Positions 16,901 to 26,499 of a stretch of 64,000 nucleotides of DNA are shown here, one piece after another. A model generated the notes under the pieces. It ran no database searches, had not been told where the DNA came from, and saw only the letters and a list, made by a program, of their open reading frames with translations. The position numbers and the translations under genes are program-made. Numbering within the stretch: position 1 is the stretch's first letter; every line of letters begins with the position of its first letter. This DNA comes from Closterium sp. Naga37s-1 (Eukaryota > Streptophyta > Zygnematophyceae > Desmidiales > Closteriaceae): contig CANJKZ010000084.1 in NCBI GenBank assembly GCA_947471745.1, positions 1,534,501 through 1,598,500 of the forward strand, given 5' to 3'.

Positions 16901-18031
16901 GTCATAGAGTGAGTGCCACGGACAGGAGGAGGACGCGGACGCGAAACATGACGACCAGCGCGAACAGTGCGGACAAGCAATGCAGAACGAGACTCAGGTG
17001 ACGCAGGACGAGACTCAGGCGACACAGGATGCGACTCAGGCTCACGACGCTCCGTAAGACCTCTAGTCGGTCCAGAGTAAGGAGAAGGACCAGGCAGTGG
17101 AGAGGTCGGCTGTAACGGCGACTGTGACTCAGCAAAGGAGGAGGAGGACCAGGAGAAGTCGGGAGACCAAGAACCTGCTGAAGGAGCGGAACGTAGTAAG
17201 GCCGCGGCCGCGCAGCGCCTCCAGAAACAGCAGAGACAGCACCAGTACCCTCAGCTCCAGGGTCGCCAACTACAACTCCCGCAGCACCACCCGCTCCAGT
17301 ACCTCCAGCAGCTCTAGCTCCAGAAGCACCTCCAAGAGCAACAGCTCTCGCACCTGCAGCCCCAACTCCTGCAGCACCACCAGCCCCAGCAGCTCCAGTA
17401 CCTCCAGTACGAGCACCTCCAAGACCAGCTGCTCCAGCACCTCCAGTAGCTCCAGAAGCACCTCCAGCAGCTCCAGCACTAGTAGCTCCTCCAGCAGCTC
17501 CAGCAGCACCTACAGCACCAGCAGCACCAGCAACTCCAGCACCAGCAGCACCTCCAACAGCTCTAGAAGCACCTCCAGCAGCTCTAGCACCAGCAGCACG
17601 AGCAGCACCTCGACAGCGCCTAGCGTACCACTCACAAAGCTGCTGCGGAGAGAGGGGCTTCTGACGTGACGGGACACCCAGAGGACCTCCAGACGCAGCA
17701 TGCTCAGGCTCAGCACCCCCAGGCTCAGCACCCCCAGACTCAGCACCCCCAGGCTCCACACGCTCAGGCTCAGCACCCCCAGGCTCCGCACCCTCAGACA
17801 CAGAAACCCCAGGCTCAGCACCCCCAGTCCCCGCACCCGCAGGCTCAGCACCCCTAGCAGCACCTGAGTCGACAGCTACCTCGACCGGCTCGGCAAGGTC
17901 TACCTGGATACACCTGAGGGGGCAGGACCCTGAGGGGGGAGGGGGTCTACCGGAGGAGTACCTGGTGCAAGGAAGAGTGGCGGGGGGGGAGGAGAGGCAG
18001 TGCGGTAGGGAAAGAGACGGTAGTAAGACAC
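16901..18031 (-). pseudogene. E5 IN-RT linker, Gly/Ala-rich, frameshifted
   Basis: It contains GAEP pentapeptides (17680-17860), the motif PLSPQQLCEWYARR near 17625-17665, a Gly/Ala tract of about 110 codons (17230-17600) and RPRPYYVPLLQQ. After PPPLLS a deletion of roughly 20 bp between short repeats changes the frame near 17125. The next 50 codons are therefore out of phase until the stop in front of the RT-leading ORF. The Gly/Ala tract is much shorter than in E3. Confidence 0.8.
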
Positions 18032-20400
18032 CTACTCGTCAAACGTGACGTTCTGAGAGGACAGAACACGACGCGAAGTGGGGTGGTAGAACTGCCACCC
18101 GGGTGCGTCAAGGGGGAAGCCAAGGAAGACGCAGGGAACGGCACGGGAGGACAGCTTGTCCGCTGAAGTATCGCGGACAAAAGCTTGAGATCCCCAAACA
18201 CGGAACACAGACGCATCGCCAACCTTCCCCGTCCACCGCAGAGTAGGTGTGGTCTCTGGCAAGGAGACACGAGGCTGAAGGTTGATATGATGCGCAGCGT
18301 ACTGAACTGCGAACGGCCACAGAAAATGGGGAGCACCCGCATGGATCATGGACGTACGAGCGACGTCCATGACCATGCCAATGCGGCGCTCAGCAATCCC
18401 ATTTTGCTGTGGGGAGGCCGGAAGCGTGAACGTCTGACGGATGCCCTCCGCACGACAGAAGGCCCTCAGGAGGTCGGAGGAAAACTCACCACCTCTGTCC
18501 GAGTACAGACGCAGAACAGGAAGGTCCGAGCCGAAACGCTCGCTGAGCTGGCGACGGGCACCGCGGATCCAGTCGATCAACACCTCAGTGACCTCACCCT
18601 TGCTGCGCAAGGGGAAGACTGTGGTGTAACGCGAGTAGTCATCAACGACCAGCAGGAAGTAACGCTCATGACCCTGCCCACGGACGCGGGCTGGGCCCCA
18701 CACGTCCATGTGAAGAGTCTGCAGGGGAGCCTCCGTCGGAGGGAACGTGGAGGAGTGAGGAGCGGCGCGCTGCCGGCCCTCGACACACGGAACACAGGTA
18801 GGGGCAAGCCCCGGAGGAAGGGGAGGGAGGGACTGGGGGAGACCCGAGACAAGGGTACGGGAGGCCATACCTCGAAGACGAGGCAGGGAGGGGTGACCAA
18901 GGCGGTGGTGCCAAAGGAGAGTCTCGTGCGATAGAGGACGACACGAGCAGGGGGCAGACTCAGGACCAGACCTGGACGCGGCAGCAAACACCTGACTAGA
19001 CGCGGCTACCTGACCAGACGCAGTGACCGGAGGAGACGCAGCAGTCAGTGTGTACAGACTCGACCCAGGCCGACGGGTGAACGTGGCCAGGTGGCGGCCC
19101 GTCCGAGAGCAAGTGCAGTGGGTCACACGCTGACCTCCAGGTGTGAACTGGTCGACCCACGCGTCCTGGAGGTCAGCTCCACTCACCAGGTTCGTAGAGA
19201 TCGAGGGGAGGTGGAGTCCCGACAGCAAGCCCGACGGGGCCGCAGGACACGGTAGAACCGTGGAAGAGTGCGCAAGGACTGGGCCCCCAGAGGGATCAGC
19301 AAGGGAGACTGCAACAAGCCGACTGAGCGGCGTGAGTGTGGTGCTGTCGCGGAAGGAGCGCGAAGCACCAGAGTCAAGTGTGAAAGTGTGCAAGGCCTCA
19401 GTAGGTGCAGTACCAGAGAGAGCAGACTCACCAGCACCTGGAGCAGCAGACTCACCAGTACCTGGAGCAGCAGACGCACTAGCACCTAGAGCAGTAGCCT
19501 CAATGCCCGGGTTGGGCGGGACACTCAGGTAACAGTCACCCTCAGCACTATCAATCACAGCATACATGGCAGCAAGGATAGCATCGAATTCAAGATCAAA
19601 GATAGCAACATTCTGCTTAAGCAGATCACCCCAGCGAGGGAGCTCAACAGCGTCAGGAAACTGGGCGCGCCAGGCGTCAGTCAGGCGACCGAAGCAGCGG
19701 TGCGCAGTGTGTGGCAGCCAGCACGTCTCCCCACGACGCCCGCCGGTGCGAAGAACGTAGGTGCAGGGACCAGCACCCCCAGACCTCCCACGCCCAGCGT
19801 ACCACTCACGAAGCTGCTGGGGCGACGGGGTCTCACGGGAACGCGGCTGCTGCTGGCGCTGGCTACCACCAAAGCCTCCACGCTGCGCGGCTGCACCTCG
19901 ACCAGCACCACCGCCGCCGCCACCTCCACCACCGCTGCCGGTGCCTCCACCACCTCCGCCGCTGCCTCCACCACCTCCACCGCCGCCACTGAAGCCCCCA
20001 CTCCCGGCACCACCCCCACCTCCACCGCCACCCCCTCCGCCTCCTCCACCGCCTCCGCCACCGCCCCCGCCATCCCCTCCACCACCCTTGCTCCCCTTGC
20101 CCTTGCTGTTGCGGCGCCTCCCACTGGGAGCAGACGCAGCCCCAACCTCCTCAGTGCCAACGAGGTCGACAGCAGCAGCAGAAGCAACAGAGGGGAGAAG
20201 GGGGACAGGGGAACACCCCTCAAAGAAATGGGTGCGACGGTCACCGCGAGAAGCACCTACAGCTAAGATACTCTTCTCAGGTGCAGCAAGGCGCTCCTCT
20301 AGCAGGTCGACAGTCAGCTCGGTGGGGCAAAGGGAGAGAAAGTGGTCCCTGACTGAAGAAAGGGAGTCAGGGAGGCGGGTGACTAGGTAGTAAAGGGTGA
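18032..20400 (-). pseudogene. E5 Gag C-terminal half, protease and integrase
   Basis: The frame is open from the YITLYYLVTRLPDSL segment to VTFDE and then meets a TAG stop at 18030-18032, where other copies have Ser. It includes a poly-Gly tract near 19900-20090, SPQQLREWYAGR near 19796-19835, the Cys/His motif CTYVLRTGGRRGETC with H and C following, protease TLDSGASRSF (one Phe fewer than E3 and E13), and integrase HHRLGH, CVPCVEG, MDVWGPA, DRGGEF and NGIAERR. The integrase catalytic triad is complete. Confidence 0.9.
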
Positions 20401-20879
20401 TGTACATGGGGGGGGGGGTTCTTGGCACAGAACTCAGTGAGAAGGGCAGCGCGGTAGCGGGCATCACTAGTGCGGAGGTGGGTAATGAAGTCAGCAACTG
20501 TGGCAAAGGTGGCAAGGTCAGGGAAAAGGTACGGCAGCATGAGGCGGCTGAGGGCAGCAGTGGCAGGGGAGGAGTAGCGCGCAACTACAGCGTCGTACAA
20601 AGACTTAGCAGTCTTGTACTGGCCAAAATGCGCGCGCTCAGCAGGTGGCAGGTGACTACGAACAGCAAGACGAGCAACAGCGTCACGAGTGGTCCACTGC
20701 GAGCGAACCGTACGGTCAGCAGTGGTAGTAGGAGCAGTAGAGACACCGGACGTGTGATCGAACAGGGATACCCCATCCCTAGAGTCACACTGAAGAAAAA
20801 GCTGCAGGTCGTCAACCCAAATGTCAAAGTCCACTGCACGCCCCTCAGCATCAAAGGTGAGAACAGTAGGGCTAGCAAT
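20367..20879 (-). pseudogene. E5 Gag N-terminal half
   Basis: It matches the E13 capsid-like region (VDDLQLFLQCDSRDGVSLFD, VVARYSSPATAALSRL). Two lesions separate it from a working Gag. The expected start codon reads ATT (sense) at 20877-20879, in the context ATTGCTAGC where E13 has ATGGCTAGT. A run of G at 20406-20417 (plus strand) shifts the frame after NPPP, so the remainder of Gag is in another frame. Confidence 0.85.
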
Positions 20880-21717
20880 AGCAGCAGTTGCAGCAGTAGC
20901 AGCAGAGGCACTACTAGCAGCAGAGGTAGCAGTAGCAGCAGAGGCAGCAGTAGCAGCAGGAGCAGTGCAGGCAGGGCAGCGCAGCTCAGTAGGGCGGCGC
21001 AGCTCGGTAGAGCGGCGCGGCTCGGTGGGCGGCGCGGCTCGGCTGGGCGGCGTGGCTCGGCTTGGCGGCGTGGCTCAACTCCTGGCGGCGCGGCGCAGCA
21101 GGGTGGCGTGGGTGCTTACCAGGGGTGGGTGCAGGGCAGGGCCGCGACAGCAGGGGCCGTGACTGCAAGGGCCGCGATAGCAGGTGCGGCGACGGCAGGG
21201 GCCGCGACGGCAGCAGGGGCCGCGACGGCAGCAGAGGCCGCGACGGCAGCAGGGGCCGCGACGGCAGCAGGGGCCGCGACGGCAGTAGGGGCCGCAGCGG
21301 CAGCAGGGGTCGCAGCGGCAGAAAGGGCCGCGACAGCAGCGGCTGCGGTAGGGCCGCGTCAGCAGCGGCTGCGACGGGCGGGGCCCGCGACAGCAGCAGG
21401 GGCCGTGTCGGCAGTAGGGGCCGCGACGGCAGCTGGTGTCGCGATGGCAGTAGGGGCCGCGTCGGGCGGTAGGGGCCGCGACGGTAGTTGGGGCCGTGAC
21501 GGCAGGTAGGGCCGCGACGGCAGTTGGGGCCGCGACTGTAGTAGGGGCCGCGGCGGTAGTAGGGGCCGCGACGGCAGCAGGGGCCGCGACGGGCGGCGAC
21601 GGCAGGGCCGCGACGGGCCAGCAAAGGCAGGGCCGCGACGGGCCGTACTAGGGCAGGGCACGAGGCGCGCTTTGGGCAGGGCGCGAGGCGCGCTTCAGGC
21701 AGGGCAGAAAAAAAATT
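20880..21717 (-). repeat. E5 5' leader tandem repeats
   Basis: Simple AGC repeats (20880-20960) are followed by an array at about 21130-21640. Its basic unit is about 18 bp, GGGGCCGCGACGGCAGCA on the plus strand, with variants. It is unlike the E3 leader although both elements are subfamily I. The long plus-strand Gly/Ala/Arg ORF is an artefact of the 18-bp period. Confidence 0.85.
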
Positions 21718-21719
21718 GT

Positions 21720-21772
21720 GGTGGGCCCTAGAAAAAAAAACGTTCCCACTAGGGAACCTGCTCAGAATACCA
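21720..21772 (-). promoter_or_regulatory. E5 PBS and hairpin
   Basis: The sense strand reads TGGTATTCTGAGC next to the LTR, then GTTCCCTAGTGGGAAC, a perfect 6-bp stem with loop TAGT, then a run of U and CTAGGGCCCAC. The PBS match to initiator-Met tRNA is imperfect. Confidence 0.75.
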
Positions 21773-21916
21773 TGTTAGAATAGTGAACGGAATGAATGAA
21801 CTAGAAAGCAGGTGGGTACAAGTAGGAAACCTAAATGTGTTGTACCCTATGAGAACTACCGCACTATAGCCTAAACAGACTATAGCATAAACAGACTATA
21901 GCATATAAGTTTGACA
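21773..21916 (-). repeat. E5 5' LTR, 144 bp, with internal 16-bp duplication
   Basis: It equals the 128-bp LTR plus one extra copy of TAAACAGACTATAGCA (21872-21887 and 21888-21903). Apart from that it differs from 14564-14691 at about four positions. Confidence 0.92.
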
Positions 21917-23192
21917 AACATCTACATGGCCATGGTGTGGGATTGCAAAAGAGATATTTTCTCTTGAAATACTCCCAATGCCAAGTTGCTGCAAAGGAGC
22001 TGATTTCGCATGCAACGCCGACGCAGGATGTCTCGTCAAGGCCAGCGAGACAATATTTCGTAACAGGAGCTGTACGATCCATATTCGTTAAGGATCCCAG
22101 CCATCCGCAGTGGTTCATCGAAGCAGTTTTGACGCCAACCTCGCGAAGCAACATACCGATCATGTTCATCGGCAATCAAAGGTGTTAACGGTTTGCATGA
22201 AGATTCTTCACGTGTGCTACGATGCTTGGAAGATTGAGGAGTAATTAACCTCAGATCCGCCAAGTACTTGTTCATCAGCGACGCAATAGTACATGACTCG
22301 AAGGGCAAATCCACCATAACCCGAAGTTTTACGAGCGACAACGTACCTTCGACGACTGAAGGAGAATGCCTGAGCGACAAGAAGATGTTGACAAATGAGG
22401 AAGACGCTCGACTGCGACAATGTTATCACGCGCCCTACCGACTATACATCGGAGGCACGGATGAACATACCAGGCCGTTGCTATCCGTGAATCAATCGAC
22501 GGGAGTAAGCTTATCATCTTCATACCCTCAAAGGACACGATCACCGGCTGCAATGGAGTGATACCTATGCATCGACACCTGTATACCCTGGTAGTTACGC
22601 ATGTTACAACCATCAGGAAGACTCTACACGGGAGAGGGAGTTGATGGAATCTTCTTCAACCATTACGAGTTGCTGAAGTCTCTATGCAATCGTCGCCGCA
22701 CATGGAGAAAATGCCGCAAACGCATTGGAGGAATCGAAGCATATACAATGACAACCAACTCCTGATGGGATTCCTCTGCACAAAGGAGAAGAGACAAGGT
22801 GTTTTCCGGTATGATTTTGAAGACCAGATCTGGCACGATATTGCAATGTTTCGAACTAGTGGGATGGAGATACCATTATGCTCTAGAACAATGTGGCTTT
22901 GCCTTATGCCCTAAAGATCTCGGAAAAGAGACTCTTATGAGGATGGGAGGACTATTGATGAACAAAGTCGTCATGGCCCTATAACTTGCGTCAAGGTCAT
23001 AAAACCTGCGTCACAACCAAATCCATCAACAGCATCACCTCCATGGAAGCAGTACGGCGTGAACTTGTCAGAATCCCAGCCACTAGACCACTGGGATAAA
23101 AGGGCTAGTTAAGTAGCGGGTCAGTGCGCCCATAACCCCCCAGGACAACGAGCCTGTAACTCTTCCCTAGGATCAATCGAGGATCACCAGTG
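21917..23192. other. Unassigned DNA between E5 and E6
   Basis: 1.28 kb of balanced composition interrupted by the E6 insertion; the pre-insertion locus continues at 31037. Plus-strand ORFs of 83, 97 and 76 codons do not line up as one gene. One contains GVFRYDFEDQIWHDIAMF, which I do not recognise. Because the continuation after E6 is gypsy RNase H, this could be the decayed upstream part of that gypsy, but I see no RT or protease motif here. Confidence 0.5.
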
Positions 23193-23331
23193 TGTTAGAT
23201 AGTTGCGAGAATTGGTTTACTAGGAAGGGGTGAAGGGTACAAGTACAATGTCGAGAGAAATTGTATACCCCCTAAGGCTAAACCCACTATAGCCTAGACA
23301 ACTGTAAACACATAAACACATATGTTTGACA
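23193..23331 (-). repeat. E6 3' LTR, 139 bp
   Basis: Plus strand TGTTAGATAGTTGCG to TATGTTTGACA. Followed by CACCCCCATAGG, the complement of the polypurine tract. Confidence 0.93.
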
Positions 23332-23574
23332 CACCCCCATAGGCGAAGTGGGGGATAGCCAGAGCAAGCAATGGTCACAAGACCAGTCAAGAGAAGAAGT
23401 AAAGCAAAGCAAGCTCAGGGTGGATCACAAAGTCACCACACAGTCCGAGCACAAGCAAAGGGCCACAAGGCCAGTTCACATGCAGAGTTATATAAAGAGA
23501 ACAAACAATACAGTGATCATACCCTAGCAAGTGCAAGCATGCAGGTATATATATAGATCACAGTACAGGCAGAG
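23332..23574 (-). promoter_or_regulatory. E6 3' UTR with twin hairpins
   Basis: It contains GGTCACAAGACC near 23373 and GGCCACAAGGCC near 23461, the same pair as in E3 and E8. The LTR of E6 belongs to another subfamily, so this 3' UTR is better conserved than the LTR. The PPT is TATGGGGGTG (sense). Confidence 0.65.
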
Positions 23575-25830
23575 TCAGGCAGTAAGTAAGTGAGGCAAAG
23601 TAGGCACAAGGCCTAACACAGTAACAAAGCGCTGATGATCACGAGGCGGAAGTGCCTTGGTGAAGACATCAGCAGTGTTGGCCCGAGTGGCCACGTACGC
23701 AAGACGAAGCTGACCACACTGCTGCAACTCTCGAGCAAGGAAGTATCGCAGAGCGATGTGCTTCGTTCTGTGCTCCAGTCTGTGCTCCTGACACAAGGCT
23801 ATCATGGCCTTGTTGTTGACGTACAGGACTCGAGGCGAACGAGGCTGCTCTCCCAAGTCGGTCAGCAAGTAGGTGAGCCAGCGTAGCTCCTGAGCAGCCA
23901 TGGCTCCAGCGTAGATCTCAGCCTCACAGCTGGAGCTGAGAACTGAAGACGAGAGGGTAGACCGCCAAGAAACCGAGCCGGACCCAAGGCTGAAGGTGTA
24001 ACCCTGCGACGACCGCTGCATAGCTGAGTCGTCAACCCAGGAGGCGTCTGCGTGACCAATGAGGACAACTGGACCCCGTCCTCCAAGCGTAAGCCCCATG
24101 CCCGATGTACTGCACAGGTAACGCAGTACCCTCTTCGCAGCATCCCAGTGCACCTTTCGGTGCCTACCGGGAGCCACGTAGCGAGCCAGAAGGCTAAGAG
24201 GGTACGCGAGGTCAGGTCGTGTGCAAGTCATCAGGTACATGAGGCAACCCACAAGCTCTGGGTACGGACCACTCGGCTCTACGGACTCGTCCGAAGGTGG
24301 AGCTGAGAGCGAGTGGCTGGTAGACAGAGGAGTGAGCTGTGGCGAGGAGTACTGGAAGCCGAAGCGCTGAAGGACCTGGTGCACCATGTGTGACTGAGTC
24401 AGTGTGATGGTGCGCCGTGCTCTGTCCAGGGTGATCTGCAGGCCAAGATAGCTGCGCAGTTCACCCAGGTCAGTGCAGGTATGTCTCTTCTGCAGCTCGG
24501 ACTTCACTAGGGTCAGTGCCTCAGTGTCAGCCGTGGCAAAGACGAGGTCGTCGATGTACACTAGGACGTAGAAGGGCGGCAGCAAGGTGTCGGTGCGTAG
24601 AATCAGCGACGGGTCTGCTGTAGAAGGAACAAACCCAAGAGCCGCAAGTGTAGTCCTGAGTGTGTCGTGCCACTCGCGAGGCGCCTGGCGGAGACCGTAG
24701 ACTAGCTGGCGGAGGCTCGACTGGGTACCTGTAGGAAACGACCCAGTGAAACCAGGTGGTCGGCGCAGCCAGATCTCCTCGTGCAGGCTGCCCTGCAGGA
24801 ACGCTGTACTGAAGTCCAAGGAGTGTAACTCGTAGTCACGCTGAGCAGCTACGTGCAGCAACACCCAAAGAGTAGTCATCTTCGGGGTGGGGGAGAAGGT
24901 CTGGAAGTAGTCAACTCCCTGTCGCTGACTGAAACCTCGAGGAACGTAGCGCGCCTTGAAGGCAGGCGGAGAACCCGGCGGCCGCTTCACCCTGAAGATC
25001 CACATACCATCGACTATGTTCACCCCATGTGGGGGAACCTCGTCGACGTAAGTGCCTGTGGACTTCCAGGATGCCATCTCGGCATCCATAGCTGCCTGCC
25101 ACTGAGAGGAGTAAGGACCCGTAATCGCCTCTGCGTAAGAGCGCGGGGTCGGGATGTCTGGAGCATCCGGGTCTCCCTCAGGGGCAAGCAGCAAGGAAGC
25201 GAACCGAGGTACAGCAGCTGCAAGACACTCAAAGTCCTCCTGCCTGTCCTCAAGGACGTCCGTGCCAAGAGCACACTCACCCCCGACTGACGGAGGACTG
25301 GCAGGGACAGACTCAGCAACTAGAGCAGAGGCATAGTCGAGACGGCAGGCAGCAGCAAAGTCAAGTAGCTCAGCAACAAGAGCAGAAGCAGCAGCAGACT
25401 CAGGACGGGTCAGTGACAGGAGTGGCAAAGAGACGAGCGACAGTGGGACTGGCAGCACGCGCTCGGTCAGACTCAGGGTCAGGGACCTCAGGAAGAAGGA
25501 CTCAGGAGGAGCAGGCAGAGGAACACGCAGTGGAACAGAGGAAGGACGGAGTGCCATAGTGTGCGTGCCTGGGACAGGAGGAGGACGCAAACGAGGAGCG
25601 CGACGAGCAGTGCGAACAGGCGAGACAGGACGAGACGCAGGCTCACGACGCTCTGTAAGACCTCCAGACTGCTCAGTGTAAGGAGATGGAACAGGCAGTG
25701 GGGAGGCTGGCTGTAATGGCGGCTGCGACTGGTCAAGCGGTGGACACAGGAAGGGAGGAGGAAGACCAGTTGAAGACGGGACACAAAGAACCTGCTGAAG
25801 CAGGGGAACGAAGTACGGGCGCGGCCGCAC
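23575..25830 (-). CDS. E6 linker C-terminus, reverse transcriptase and RNase H
   Basis: 751 codons are open on the minus strand. They begin at RPRPYFVPLLQQ, include a short out-of-phase segment (about 25395-25505) between two compensating indels, and then the RT: LDFSTAFLQG, YGLRQAPREW, YIDDLVFATAD (the box is YIDD rather than YVDD). RNase H follows with HADASWVDD, SCEAEIYAG and YVNNKAMIAL, where Asn replaces the usual Asp of YVDN, an RNase H position that is normally conserved. The ORF ends LPHLLTA. The start is not a true start, since this is an internal piece of a polyprotein. Confidence 0.85.
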   Translation of the reverse strand: MRPRPYFVPLLQQVLCVPSSTGLPPPFLCPPLDQSQPPLQPASPLPVPSPYTEQSGGLTERREPASRPVSPVRTARRAPRLRPPPVPGTHTMALRPSSVPLRVPLPAPPESFFLRSLTLSLTERVLPVPLSLVSLPLLSLTRPESAAASALVAELLDFAAACRLDYASALVAESVPASPPSVGGECALGTDVLEDRQEDFECLAAAVPRFASLLLAPEGDPDAPDIPTPRSYAEAITGPYSSQWQAAMDAEMASWKSTGTYVDEVPPHGVNIVDGMWIFRVKRPPGSPPAFKARYVPRGFSQRQGVDYFQTFSPTPKMTTLWVLLHVAAQRDYELHSLDFSTAFLQGSLHEEIWLRRPPGFTGSFPTGTQSSLRQLVYGLRQAPREWHDTLRTTLAALGFVPSTADPSLILRTDTLLPPFYVLVYIDDLVFATADTEALTLVKSELQKRHTCTDLGELRSYLGLQITLDRARRTITLTQSHMVHQVLQRFGFQYSSPQLTPLSTSHSLSAPPSDESVEPSGPYPELVGCLMYLMTCTRPDLAYPLSLLARYVAPGRHRKVHWDAAKRVLRYLCSTSGMGLTLGGRGPVVLIGHADASWVDDSAMQRSSQGYTFSLGSGSVSWRSTLSSSVLSSSCEAEIYAGAMAAQELRWLTYLLTDLGEQPRSPRVLYVNNKAMIALCQEHRLEHRTKHIALRYFLARELQQCGQLRLAYVATRANTADVFTKALPPRDHQRFVTVLGLVPTLPHLLTA

Positions 25831-26499
25831 AGTGCCTCCAGCACCTCCAGCTCCAGGGTCAACAGCTCCAGCTCCTGCAGCTCCAGCGCCTCCTGCGCCA
25901 GGGCCTCCAACTCCAGCTACACCAGCTCAAGCGCCTCTGGCGCCAGCTGCTCCAGGCTCCGTAGGGTCTCCAGCTCCACTAGTAACAGCAACACCTCCAG
26001 CTCCAGCGTCTCCACTCCGACGGTGTGGGCGCTGAACAAGCCACTCACGCAGCTGCTGCGAGGACAGTCGCGGTGAAGCACCAGCACGACTTCCAGACGA
26101 AGCAGCACCCCGAGGCTCAGCACCCCCAGACTCCGCACCCTCCGACTCAGCACCCCCATGATCCGAACCCTCTGACTCAGCACCCCGAGGCTCAACACCC
26201 TTAGGCTCAGCACCCCCAGACCCAGCACCCTCAGACCCCGCACCCCCCGGCTCCGCACCCCCAGACGCAGCACCCCCAGGCGCAGCACCTGGAGCAGCAC
26301 CTGAGACGACCGCTACCTGAACAGGCGTAGTACCAGGGAGAGGGTCTACCTGAGACACTCCCGAGGGAGCAGGACCCTGGGGCGGAAGGGGGTCTACCGG
26401 AGGTGGACCGGGAGTAAGGAAGAGCGGTGGGGGCGGGGAAGGGGCAGAGCGGTAGGGGAAGAGACGGTAGAAGGGAACCGACTCGTCGAACGTGACGTC
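25831..26499 (-). pseudogene. E6 IN-RT linker with TGA stop
   Basis: The stretch reads GAEP-type pentapeptides (26090-26290), a motif LSSQQLREWLVQR near 26030-26072, and a short Gly/Ala tract that meets a TGA near 25925-25927. The tract is only about 60 codons long, against about 245 in E3. Confidence 0.8.

Larger units (their letters stand above)
14564..21916 (-). mobile_element. E5: copia element (subfamily I), decayed
   Basis: It is bounded by related LTRs (14564-14691 and 21773-21916). All polyprotein regions are present in order on the minus strand. The LTRs differ at about four positions and by a 16-bp tandem duplication in the 5' copy. No target duplication is visible: left flank AATTA, right flank AACAT. 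Either the flanks have changed or the two ends come from different insertions joined by recombination. Coding capacity is lost through a changed start codon, frameshifts and stops. Confidence 0.9.

Noticed and set aside
19700..20266. Thr/Pro-rich ORFs antisense to Gag poly-Gly tracts (also near 4141, 28075 and 45700)
   Set aside because: They mirror the GGT/GGC repeats of Gag on the other strand.
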